Origin: JBFLYE01 sp040756715 [NCBI: bacterium]
Lineage (GTDB): Bacteria > UBA9089 > UBA9088
Direction: 5' to 3'
Length of the DNA stretch: 7,312 nt
NCBI GenBank assembly: GCA_040756715.1
Contig: JBFLYE010000043.1
Location: 1-7,312 of the forward strand
Below the pieces are notes generated by a model, which made no database searches, was not told the DNA's origin, and saw nothing but the letters and a program-made list of their open reading frames with translations. Numbering within the stretch: position 1 is the first letter of the stretch; each line of letters begins with the position of its first letter. Positions 1 to 6,376 of this stretch are shown piece after piece. The position numbers and the translations under genes are program-made.

Positions 1-490
1 ACTCGGCAACGAGCTTTGCAAAGTCATAGCCCCTAATTCTACTATCATAGCCAATTACAATCTTGGCAAATCCCTTGTTTAGCCCAAATTTGGCAACCCC
101 AGCCGAGGTGATTAAAAGGGTTATGTTATTAAGGGTGTTTGGGCCCTTAAGGATGCAAGCATCAATTCCATCATTTTTAAGCTTTATGATCTCTTCTTTA
201 TTACCTGCCATCAAGCCCCTTATCCCACCGGTTCCAAAATCTAGCTTTTTTCTAAATGCATTAACCAGGTCTTCCCATCTTTTGTTTATAATTGCATTTT
301 GTATTCCCGCCTTAAGATTGGGAGAAACCTCATCAATCTTTTTATCTTTCAGCCATTCCTCAAGATATGGCAGGGTATTTTTCTTTGCAGAATTGTAAAG
401 CCCTATATCTATCTTACCATTTTCAAGGCTTTTCTTTAGATATTCATCAATGCCTTTTTCTGCTTCAGAAATCAATCTTTCAACCTCCAT
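1..490 (-). CDS. Phosphoglucomutase/phosphomannomutase family protein, N-terminal part (runs off window)
   Basis: This is the first 163 residues of an alpha-D-phosphohexomutase, which interconverts hexose-6-phosphate and hexose-1-phosphate in the cytoplasm. The reading frame is open to the window edge. It contains FGTGGIRG at residues 85-92, the family's conserved start of domain 1 (compare FGTAGLRG), and GYDSR at 147-151 after a beta strand. The catalytic phosphoserine loop (TASHNP type) would lie beyond the window and cannot be checked. The roughly 80-residue lead before FGTGGIRG, with the WEDLVNAFRKKLDFG context, resembles the longer PGM2-like branch rather than short GlmM. The ATG at 490 lies inside the end of the upstream GlmU-like gene (11-base overlap), and no clear Shine-Dalgarno sequence precedes it, so translation is probably coupled. 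Substrate specificity (glucose, mannose or glucosamine) is not decidable. Confidence 0.88.
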   Translation of the reverse strand, partial: MEVERLISEAEKGIDEYLKKSLENGKIDIGLYNSAKKNTLPYLEEWLKDKKIDEVSPNLKAGIQNAIINKRWEDLVNAFRKKLDFGTGGIRGLMAGNKEEIIKLKNDGIDACILKGPNTLNNITLLITSAGVAKFGLNKGFAKIVIGYDSRIRGYDFAKLVAE

Positions 491-1709
491 TTTTTAACCA
501 CGCCTTCCTTTGCATTTTTGATTCATCAAATATATATTTGAACAATTGCAAAGCTTTATTGTCAAATGTGAAATTCCTTCGTTCTAGGACAATTTTGGCT
601 GTTTTTATGGCATTTTCTAAAGAGAAACAGCGACGAAGGAAATCATTTCCCCAAGCAAAGCTTGGAATCTCCTTTTCCATAATTAAGCCTCCTCCAAATA
701 GGTTGCAGGAAAAGCCAATTACCACCCCAGTGTTTAAACAAACGCCAATTCCAATTTTGCTATGGTCTCCAATAAAGCAGCCAATTTTTATCCTTTTTGT
801 TTTTGTAATAATGCCATTTTGTTGGACGCTAATTTCAGAATAATTATTCTTAAGGTCAGAATTTGTGGCTAATGCTCCTAAATTTACCCATTCTCCGATA
901 TAGGAGTGTCCGATAAAACCCTCATGGTATTTATTGCTATTTCCCATAATAATACTATTTTCTACCTCCCCTCCAATTCGACATCCACTTCCAAAGGAAG
1001 AACCACTTATCTTACCACCCACCAATTTGCATTCATCTCCTATAAAGGCTGGACCCTTAAGATATGTGAATGGTTTTATGGAACCCCCTTTTCCTATTAT
1101 TACCGGACCTTCTCTGCTATCAATAACAGAAAAGGTATCGGCAGAAATATTGTTGTCTGCAAATATCTCCTTTCCATAAATAAAGGAGTCTCCTATATTG
1201 CCTTGCAAGCCTTTGTCCTTAAAATATTCATCAAAATCTGAAATTATCAATTCTTGGTTATGAAAGATTAAATCCCAGATATATGAGAATGTTAAGATAT
1301 CAATTTCAATCGTTTTTAGCCCTTCTGTTATTTTTTTAGAGAAATCTTCTGAGCTATCTTTAAGCCTCTTTCTGAATTCTTCCTGTGACAAGACAATGGC
1401 TATGGGTATGCCATTTTTGACATAAGCAATAGAGGGATTGCTATTTTTAAGCTCCTTAATGAATCCTAAATCCTTTTTTTGAAATACACAAGAGCCATTG
1501 ATAAGAATAGCTTTATCAAAATGAGGAATTTCAGAGTGATTAGCTAAATATGGCCTGCAAATGGTGAATATTTCAAAATCGCTGAAATGGTGTTTTATGC
1601 GTTCTAAATTTGTTTTTGCACCTGAAAGGAGGCTATAGGTAGGCCTTGATAGGGAAATTGGATAAAACCTTGAATAATTTTCATCCTCAAATACAATAAT
1701 ACAATCCAT
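480..1709 (-). CDS. GlmU-like sugar nucleotidyltransferase / left-handed beta-helix acyltransferase-type protein
   Basis: This 409-residue protein belongs to the putative sugar nucleotidyltransferase family (NTP_transf_4-like N-terminus followed by a hexapeptide beta-helix). The N-terminus with ISLSRPTYSLLSGAKTNLER (residues 18-37) matches the family's PLTFTRP...G..T..EK pattern. Residues about 175-350 form hexapeptide repeats, and NKYHEGFIGHSYIGEWVNLG (259-278) followed by NSDLKNNY (283-290) is highly characteristic of this family. Its presumed role is to make a nucleotide sugar from a sugar-1-phosphate, possibly with an acyl transfer, but the reaction of the family is poorly established and it is not canonical GlmU. 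The following phosphohexomutase overlaps it by 11 bases and could supply the sugar-1-phosphate. The ATG at 1709 fits the family N-terminus, yet lies only five bases after the tRNA-fMet 3' end and has no Shine-Dalgarno sequence. Confidence 0.85.
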   Translation of the reverse strand: MDCIIVFEDENYSRFYPISLSRPTYSLLSGAKTNLERIKHHFSDFEIFTICRPYLANHSEIPHFDKAILINGSCVFQKKDLGFIKELKNSNPSIAYVKNGIPIAIVLSQEEFRKRLKDSSEDFSKKITEGLKTIEIDILTFSYIWDLIFHNQELIISDFDEYFKDKGLQGNIGDSFIYGKEIFADNNISADTFSVIDSREGPVIIGKGGSIKPFTYLKGPAFIGDECKLVGGKISGSSFGSGCRIGGEVENSIIMGNSNKYHEGFIGHSYIGEWVNLGALATNSDLKNNYSEISVQQNGIITKTKRIKIGCFIGDHSKIGIGVCLNTGVVIGFSCNLFGGGLIMEKEIPSFAWGNDFLRRCFSLENAIKTAKIVLERRNFTFDNKALQLFKYIFDESKMQRKAWLKNGG

Positions 1710-1714
1710 TTTTC

Positions 1715-1786
<72 letters not shown>

Positions 1787-1801
1787 ATTATTTCTATTTT
1801 T

Positions 1802-1823
1802 CTGCCGGGGGTCGGACTCGAAC
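1802..1823 (-). repeat. 22-bp duplicate of the tRNA-Leu 3' end
   Basis: Positions 1802-1823 are identical to 2005-2026, which form the 3' acceptor strand, the discriminator base and most of the T arm of tRNA-Leu(UAA). The duplicate cannot belong to a working tRNA: the bases that should close the T stem (CGAAG in RNA sense) do not pair with CCGAC, and no matching 5' acceptor strand follows within a tRNA-sized distance. Perfect direct repeats of a tRNA 3' end are the usual footprint of site-specific integration or of a broken duplicated tRNA. Here the two copies are only 203 bases apart. Confidence 0.8.
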
Positions 1824-1943
1824 TTCGGATTTTCTAAGATTCTTCATTCGCTTCGCTCATTCAGAACCTAACAAAATCTCTTGTTCTAAGGCCAGCCTCA
1901 CTTCATCCTCCCATAAGGTCGGCGTTCGGCTGGCTTCGAGTCC
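1814..1943 (-). other. Inverted-repeat element, possible structured RNA or small mobile remnant
   Basis: This gene-free spacer between two tRNAs is unusually structured. The outer ends form a perfect 9-bp inverted repeat, GGACTCGAA at 1814-1822 against TTCGAGTCC at 1935-1943. Inside are two further hairpins. One pairs 1829-1843 with 1863-1877 (15 positions: 12 Watson-Crick, one G.U in the minus-strand RNA, two mismatches), and its loop holds GAATGA repeated around GCGAAGC. The other pairs GCCAGCC (1891-1897) with GGCTGGC (1928-1934). Together they can be drawn as a three-way junction that would be transcribed with the tRNAs. The outer repeat uses T-arm sequence of the tRNA-Leu duplicate. No coding frame is convincing. 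It could be a spacer RNA, a palindromic mobile element inserted at a tRNA T-loop sequence, or a decayed tRNA; function is unknown. Confidence 0.5.
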
Positions 1944-2005
1944 TCTTACCCATCTTTCATTTTTCTTTCCTGTATCCTAAATACTGTCTTCTGTATTCTT
2001 GCTCC

Positions 2006-2090
2006 TGCCGGGGGTCGGACTCGAACCGACACGGAAAAAATTTCCAGTGGATTTTAAGTCCACTGCGTCTGCCAATTCCGCCACCTCGGC
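2006..2090 (-). tRNA. tRNA-Leu (UAA)
   Basis: An 85-base class II tRNA folds here. The acceptor is GCCGAGG/CCCCGGC with A73, the D stem is GCG/CGC, and the anticodon stem is GTGGA/TCCAC around loop CTTAAAA (anticodon UAA, reading UUA and UUG). The long variable arm has a GGAAA/TTTCC stem, and the T arm is GTCGG-TTCGAGT-CCGAC. CCA is not encoded. The acceptor contains an A5/C68 mismatch; related bacterial tRNA-Leu genes usually have a T in the 3' strand that would pair with A5. The 3' end is repeated at 1802-1823. The gene begins almost exactly at the predicted transcription start of the upstream promoter. Confidence 0.95.
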
Positions 2091-2098
2091 TTTTTTAT

Positions 2099-2127
2099 AT
2101 TTTACCAGCCAAAATTGTTTATGTCAA
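2099..2127 (-). promoter_or_regulatory. Strong sigma70-type promoter for the tRNA cluster
   Basis: On the minus strand a perfect -35 box TTGACA (2127-2122) is followed by a 17-base spacer and a -10 box TAAAAT (2104-2099, five of six consensus bases). The expected start, about 7 bases beyond the -10 box, falls at 2090-2093, at or within three bases of the first base of tRNA-Leu. This would give a transcript with almost no 5' leader. No other good promoter was seen between here and the GlmU-like gene, so it may also drive tRNA-fMet, the GlmU-like gene and the phosphohexomutase. Confidence 0.75.
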
Positions 2128-2231
2128 GAATAAGGTTTTTAACCTAGTTACAATATCAAAGGGAAGGTCTTATCCAATTGTGGCATACCGCCGCCAATGG
2201 AAGGTTCTTTTTCCAGCAGATATTTTTTTAA

Positions 2232-2756
2232 TCACCCTCTCAATCTCTCCTTTATTTCCTCACCTAAGAGCTCCTCAAGCTCTGAGTATTTTTGCAGCAC
2301 CCTCTTAATATCAAGTAAGTCCTTATCTCTCTTTATCTCATCACGCTCAGGGTCTTGCCAGGCCCAAACTTTACTTTTCAATAGGTCTTTCTTTTGAGCC
2401 ACCTTCATCCTATAGCCTAACACCTGGTGTAGTTCTGCGTTCTTTATGAACTCTTGGTATCTTTGGTCTCGTTGGATCTGTATCCTCACATCCGAGGCTT
2501 GATGGGTGACCTCCCATGTATGGGGATAAGTCTTTACTTTGAAGCCTCTCTCTTTCAATCTTTCTTTCAACTTCTCTATTTGCCCTGCCACCACACAATC
2601 AAAATCTAAAGTAATCATAGGTTCACAGTATGCGTTAACTGCCACACCTCCTATCACGCAGTAAGGCACTTTTTTTCTATGCAGTATCTGCAAAAATTCG
2701 CCGATTAAGTCTCTCTTAGAATTGGTAACCCTATTATAGAACTCTCGTTCGTTCAT
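2232..2756 (-). CDS. Nucleotidyltransferase-fold protein (AbiEii/MNT-like), possible toxin-like partner
   Basis: This 174-residue protein has the pol-beta type nucleotidyltransferase signature. GGVAV at residues 36-40 is followed by the acidic pair in LDFDCVV (D51 and D53), with a possible third acidic residue in SDVRIQIQ (D89). A C-terminal K122-K123-D-L-L-K and RDKDLLDI (143-150) follow the K...R.KDL.DI pattern of AbiEii-like and related minimal nucleotidyltransferases. Such proteins transfer nucleotides to RNA, tRNA or proteins, and many are toxin components or resistance-type enzymes; the target here is unknown. No Shine-Dalgarno sequence is visible. The ATG overlaps (ATGA) the stop of the preceding small gene if that gene's frameshift is repaired, so it was probably translated by coupling. 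It sits downstream of the molybdoenzyme operon in the same direction. I saw no convincing terminator in the 100 bases after it. Confidence 0.7.
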   Translation of the reverse strand: MNEREFYNRVTNSKRDLIGEFLQILHRKKVPYCVIGGVAVNAYCEPMITLDFDCVVAGQIEKLKERLKERGFKVKTYPHTWEVTHQASDVRIQIQRDQRYQEFIKNAELHQVLGYRMKVAQKKDLLKSKVWAWQDPERDEIKRDKDLLDIKRVLQKYSELEELLGEEIKERLRG

Positions 2757-2997
2757 CTCAATGAAGATGGACCTAAGCCCTTTATCTTCTCAGTCATCTC
2801 CTTGGCCACCTCGGCAAATCTTGGCCCCCCCTAGAGGAGCTCATATTATACATCTTAAGCCTCTCTCCACCAACACCAATCTCATCCAAAAGTCTTTTGG
2901 CCCGCTTTATCCTCTCAATAATGGCAGCAGAAAGCAATGATTTTGGCTCAAACCCCATATCTCTAAATATGATATGCAGGTCTTTTGCAAATCTCAA
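2753..2997 (-). pseudogene. Small unknown protein, frameshifted at a G7 run; partner of the nucleotidyltransferase
   Basis: As written, the frame starts with TTG at 2997 and gives 67 residues, ending at 2794 after an unlikely tail (GGQDLPRWPRR). If one G is added to the seven-G run at 2825-2831, the frame instead continues as GGPRFAEVAKEMTEKIKGLG and beyond, to a stop at 2755-2753. That gives 81 residues and a 4-base ATGA overlap with the nucleotidyltransferase gene. The sensible tail and the exact overlap argue that the longer frame is the ancestral or real one. The protein is charged and probably helical (EPKSLLSAAIIERIKRAKRLLDEIG) with no family that I recognise. The TTG lies seven bases after the membrane-subunit stop, with no Shine-Dalgarno sequence and no ATG or GTG nearby, so the 5' end is also uncertain. 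It could be an antitoxin-like partner; this is inference from position only. Confidence 0.55.
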
Positions 2998-3004
2998 TCT
3001 ATTT

Positions 3005-3967
3005 TTAGACTGACTGGCCTGAAAAGATGATTACATATCTTAGGATAAACCCGCCTATCAGAACTCCAAGAGAGGCAATAATAGCTGGAATGGCCTCATG
3101 GGTCTCTTTTTTCTTATAATAGACGGAAAGAAACCCATAAAGTCCCAAGAAGAATGGGATGAGCAATCCAACAAGGACCACTCCAATCCAAACCCAGAGG
3201 TAATAGCCACCAGTAAAGAATACTTCAATAGCCTTGGCTCCTACATGACCAGTGGTATGCCAGCCCAAGAAGAGAGAGCCAAGGATAAAGCATTCCAATC
3301 CTATTAAAATTAAAAGAGCATCAAGCAACCCCAAGACCCCTAAGGCATGCCTTTTTTCTCTATCTTTGGCTCTGAGGAAATAGGTGACAAGGATCAATAA
3401 GGCTATACCAGTGGAGACCGCAGATGTATGAAATAATAAAGGCATAAGAGGGCTACTCCAGACAGGATTGAAACTGCAGGCAGAAATCAGAGCCCCAGTG
3501 TATAACCCTACGGCTGCTCCAGAAAAGAGTCCCACCAGCCCTATCGGCCACCTCAGCACCCTTCCTTCTTTGATTATCCAAGAGAGAAGATCGCCAACTG
3601 GGAAGAAGAGCCTTTTGGATAGATCCTGGGCCATCTTAGTTGTATCTGCCCACCACAAAAAGGCGTAAGCAGTAGAGAGTACTCCAAATATATTTAAAAA
3701 TATTACCCCTAAAGACATTACTGAGGTTGGGTTAAAATAGATAAGTAAATGCCAAAATCGAAGAGGTCTACCCAGGTCAAAGATAAGAGATAGAATTCCT
3801 ACTAATAGAGGAAAAGGGGCAATCCAAGCCCCAAATTTAGCAATACTCTGATATGCCTCTTTACGAGATAAGTCTGCCAAGATAGAGACAATGAATGTCC
3901 CTCCCGAGAGACCACCAAGAAATAGATCAATCGGGACTAATATACTCCATGTAAATTCTTTTTCCAT
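3005..3967 (-). CDS. NrfD/PsrC-type membrane subunit of molybdoenzyme
   Basis: This 320-residue, very hydrophobic protein has about eight transmembrane segments (roughly residues 8-30, 45-63, 83-104, 141-163, 175-197, 208-231, 250-276 and 293-316). It carries the NrfD/PsrC hallmark DLGRPLRFWHLL..FNPTSVMSLG (64-87), seen in membrane anchors that exchange electrons between menaquinol and a periplasmic iron-sulfur subunit. It should anchor the catalytic and ferredoxin subunits encoded upstream and oxidise quinol. The start ATG at 3967 is five bases after the ferredoxin-subunit stop. Its Shine-Dalgarno sequence AGGAGG (3976-3981) is made of the last two Arg codons of that gene, with an eight-base spacer, so the pair is tightly coupled. 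There is no haem-binding pattern of the DmsC or cytochrome type to suggest another family. Confidence 0.9.
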   Translation of the reverse strand: MEKEFTWSILVPIDLFLGGLSGGTFIVSILADLSRKEAYQSIAKFGAWIAPFPLLVGILSLIFDLGRPLRFWHLLIYFNPTSVMSLGVIFLNIFGVLSTAYAFLWWADTTKMAQDLSKRLFFPVGDLLSWIIKEGRVLRWPIGLVGLFSGAAVGLYTGALISACSFNPVWSSPLMPLLFHTSAVSTGIALLILVTYFLRAKDREKRHALGVLGLLDALLILIGLECFILGSLFLGWHTTGHVGAKAIEVFFTGGYYLWVWIGVVLVGLLIPFFLGLYGFLSVYYKKKETHEAIPAIIASLGVLIGGFILRYVIIFSGQSV

Positions 3968-3972
3968 ATTAT

Positions 3973-4521
3973 TTACCTCCTATTTGGGATATAAGTAACT
4001 GCTGGTTTGTTGCCATACTCACAATGAAAAATAACCGCTCCAGTTGCCTTAGCTTTTGATATCGCACTTTTAGGATCATTCAGATCTCCAAAGATTAATG
4101 CTTTACCCATACAGTTTTGAACACAGGCAGGTTCAAGCCCCTTTTCCAGCCGGTGTACACAGAAGGTGCATTTATCTGCTATGCCTGTGCCTTGGTTGAG
4201 ATATCTTACTTTATATGGACAGGCCAGAATACAATATTTACAGCCAACACACCGATCTTTATTAATCAAAACAATCTCATCTTTGTTTCGATATGAAGCC
4301 TTCACTGGACAGACTCTGATACAAATAGCATTCTCACAATGCATACAGGCTACTTTTCTAAGGGTCAATGAGAAATTGGGAAAACTCCCCTCACATTCTT
4401 CCTCTACCCTTGTTCTGCTGTGCCAGTCAGGCACATCATTCTCTGCCTTGCAGGCAACTGTACAGGCATTACAGCCAATGCAGCGTGAAAGATCTATCAC
4501 CATCCCATATCTTTTAGCCAT
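3973..4521 (-). CDS. Four-cluster 4Fe-4S ferredoxin subunit (PsrB/PhsB/DmsB-like)
   Basis: This 182-residue protein is an electron-transfer subunit with sixteen cysteines in four cluster sets: 14/17/20/24, 59/62/67/71, 91/94/97/101 and 118/121/133/137. That is the standard layout of DmsB, PsrB and PhsB subunits, and the GDLNDPKSAISK stretch near the C-terminus is also typical of them. It should pass electrons from the NrfD-type membrane subunit to the molybdenum site. It has no signal peptide, as expected for a subunit exported by piggy-back on the Tat signal of the catalytic partner. The start ATG shares its first A with the TAA stop of the chaperone gene (TAATG). A GGAGG Shine-Dalgarno sequence (4529-4533) lies seven bases upstream of the ATG. 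One extra cysteine sits at 43, and the residue after Cys137 is Met rather than the common Pro. Confidence 0.93.
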   Translation of the reverse strand: MAKRYGMVIDLSRCIGCNACTVACKAENDVPDWHSRTRVEEECEGSFPNFSLTLRKVACMHCENAICIRVCPVKASYRNKDEIVLINKDRCVGCKYCILACPYKVRYLNQGTGIADKCTFCVHRLEKGLEPACVQNCMGKALIFGDLNDPKSAISKAKATGAVIFHCEYGNKPAVTYIPNRR

Positions 4522-4997
4522 TATTTATCCTCCATAAAAAAGTCTCTTGCTGTAATAGTCATATCTTTATAAAATTGTAGCTTAGTATTTTTTATTACCC
4601 GCTCAAAAAAAGTTGGAGCCCAAGATAAAAAATAACTCCTTCTAAACTCTTCTTCTTCCTGCTTTTTCCCTTGAGTCCAAAGATATGCCATAAACTCAAG
4701 CTCTGAACAGATATGGTCTGGGAGTTCTTTAAACTGAGCATTTAACCCAAGCCCTGCTTTCTCATATTCTGCTAATACCTGCATGGTTGAAGGGCCCATC
4801 AGCCTCCCATCTATATATACCGAACCATAAGGAGGAGCAATCATCTTTGGATAACTGTTAATGAAAAGCCTGGTGTATTCTATCCGGAGTTCATCCAATG
4901 AATAATCTTCACCTAAGCTCCTAAGCAAAACCTCATCTGGATACAAAAAACATTTTGAAATCCCAAGGTATATCTGGGGTCGTTCATTTGCCATCAT
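4521..4997 (-). CDS. TorD/DmsD-family molybdoenzyme maturation chaperone
   Basis: This 158-residue protein resembles cytoplasmic TorD-like chaperones, which bind the Tat signal of a molybdoenzyme and hold it for cofactor insertion before export. Supporting stretches are EYTRLFIN followed by APPYGSVYIDGRLMGPS, PDHICSELEFMAYLW, and the C-terminal FLSWAPTFFERV...FYKDMTITARDF, which together follow the family pattern. The start overlaps the catalytic-subunit stop by ATGA, with an AGAGGTGG-type Shine-Dalgarno sequence just upstream. The first two codons are both ATG, so either may be used. Its length is slightly below that of classic TorD. It sits between the catalytic and ferredoxin genes and very likely serves that catalytic subunit. 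Confidence 0.85.
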   Translation of the reverse strand: MMANERPQIYLGISKCFLYPDEVLLRSLGEDYSLDELRIEYTRLFINSYPKMIAPPYGSVYIDGRLMGPSTMQVLAEYEKAGLGLNAQFKELPDHICSELEFMAYLWTQGKKQEEEEFRRSYFLSWAPTFFERVIKNTKLQFYKDMTITARDFFMEDK

Positions 4998-6376
4998 GCC
5001 TTTACCACCTCTACAAATGTATCATGAAAGGCTGAGCCACCGGTAATGTCTGCTTTAGCACTTTCTATTAGCGCTGCTTGAGAGCCACCCTTATTATAAG
5101 CTAACCTCAAGCCGGGTGAAAAATGACCAAACCCCATCACCATATAAACACAATCCGGCCGGATGCGGTCTGTTACTTTGAGTTTGATCTTTGTGCTGCC
5201 TACCTTACTCTTTACCCATACATAATCACCATCTCTTAATCTCTTAGCCTGAGCTACCTTGGGATTCATCCATAATTCGTTCTCTGGGTAGATCTCATGC
5301 AACCATTGATTATTCTGGGTCATAGAATAGGAGTGGACAGAGTGTCTTGAAGTAATCAGCCTAAATCTTCCAGCAGGAGGTTGTAGATTAGCCTTATAAA
5401 CTGGTAATGGATGATGTCCTTTCTTTTTCAGGATATTTGAGTATAGCTCTATCTTGCCCGAAGGGGTGTTAAACTTAAGCTGCCTTCCTCTACGGTATGG
5501 AGAGAAGCCAGTTTTTGGTTTAAAAACACCATTTGCTTTAAGCCATCTATAATCAACCCCTAATGGCTCTACCTGCTGGTTTATGATATCAGTTACATCT
5601 CTATATTTAAAATACTCTCCTATCCCCAATCTTTCTGCCAGTTGCTTAAATATCCACCAACTCGGCTTAGAATCAAACATAGGTTTTATTGCTTGCTGAC
5701 GCAAGGCTACAAATGGGGTTGGGTAGGGTTCACTTGCCTGAACTGGGTCTGTCCGCTCAAGATAAGTACATTCTGGAAGCACAACATCAGAAAATAGAGC
5801 TGTCTCTGAAAGTAAGACATCTATAGTCAAGGCAAAATCAAGTTTTTTGAATACCTCTATTGTTCTGTTTGTATCTGGCATATTGAGCATGGGGTTCATC
5901 CGAATATTCACCCAGCCCTTAATGGGATATGGCTTTTCAAAATAGGCATTATCCCTGGCATTCTGGAGCAAGCCTTCTTCAGGAGTCCAGATATACTTTG
6001 AAACTTCATCTATTCTGGGAATAGATGGCATCTGCGGGTGATGTTCTGGGGTGCCTAATTCAATCTTCTCCTTAAGGAAGATTCCACCAGGTGCCCCCCA
6101 GTTACCGGCTAATACATTCAGGATATGAATTGCCCTACGGATCTGAACATCATTCTTATGCCAGGCTGTTCTCCAGCCAGGATGAACCAGAGCACTTGGG
6201 GCAGCTTGGGCAAACTCTCTTGCTACTTCTCTAATCACTCCGGCATCGATGTCGCACTCCTTCTTAGCCCATTCGGGAGTATATTTTTGAATGAATGCAC
6301 GAAGTTCCTCAAACCCAAATGTATTCTCTTGGACAAATTCCTTCTGATAAAGTTCCTCATTTATGATGACATTAAT
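4994..6376 (-). CDS. Molybdopterin oxidoreductase catalytic subunit (PsrA/PhsA-like), C-terminal portion after frameshift
   Basis: This frame encodes the last 460 residues of the catalytic subunit whose N-terminal part lies at 6372-7169. Read from 6376 it begins INVIINEELYQKEFV, which continues the N-terminal piece without a gap in sense. If translated separately, the first start after the break is the GTG at 6238. It includes the molybdopterin domain stretches NVLAGNWGAPGG, IRMNPMLNMPDTNR and SDVVLPECTYLER, the last two typical of PsrA/PhsA-like enzymes. The C-terminal dinucleotide-binding barrel carries SRHSVHSYSMTQNNQWLHEI and GFGHFSPGLR. The probable role is reduction of a sulfur compound such as polysulfide or thiosulfate at the outer membrane face; arsenic, selenium or other oxyanion substrates cannot be excluded. 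The stop overlaps the chaperone start by four bases. Confidence 0.88.
   Translation of the reverse strand: MNVIINEELYQKEFVQENTFGFEELRAFIQKYTPEWAKKECDIDAGVIREVAREFAQAAPSALVHPGWRTAWHKNDVQIRRAIHILNVLAGNWGAPGGIFLKEKIELGTPEHHPQMPSIPRIDEVSKYIWTPEEGLLQNARDNAYFEKPYPIKGWVNIRMNPMLNMPDTNRTIEVFKKLDFALTIDVLLSETALFSDVVLPECTYLERTDPVQASEPYPTPFVALRQQAIKPMFDSKPSWWIFKQLAERLGIGEYFKYRDVTDIINQQVEPLGVDYRWLKANGVFKPKTGFSPYRRGRQLKFNTPSGKIELYSNILKKKGHHPLPVYKANLQPPAGRFRLITSRHSVHSYSMTQNNQWLHEIYPENELWMNPKVAQAKRLRDGDYVWVKSKVGSTKIKLKVTDRIRPDCVYMVMGFGHFSPGLRLAYNKGGSQAALIESAKADITGGSAFHDTFVEVVKA

Noticed and set aside
63-843. Plus-strand open frames over the phosphohexomutase and GlmU-like genes
   Set aside because: They lie antisense to genes with clear family motifs and have compositionally biased, family-less translations.
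1803-1890. A second functional tRNA-Leu gene
   Set aside because: Only the 3' 21 bases match; the T stem does not close and there is no 5' acceptor strand, D arm or anticodon arm at a usable distance.
1802-1960. tmRNA, 6S RNA or SRP RNA in the tRNA spacer
   Set aside because: None of the conserved ends or motifs I know for these RNAs is present; only simple hairpins and a tRNA 3' end are seen.
2133-2145. AGGTT-TTT-AACCT hairpin as a terminator for the nucleotidyltransferase gene
   Set aside because: The stem is only five pairs, is AT-leaning, and is not followed by a T tract in the direction of transcription.
4166-4537. Plus-strand open frame opposite the ferredoxin gene
   Set aside because: It is the antisense shadow of the sixteen-cysteine ferredoxin subunit and has no recognisable domain.
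6372-6374. Selenocysteine readthrough in the molybdoenzyme
   Set aside because: The in-frame stop is TAA, the downstream continuation is in a different frame, and the likely metal ligand is Cys173 upstream.
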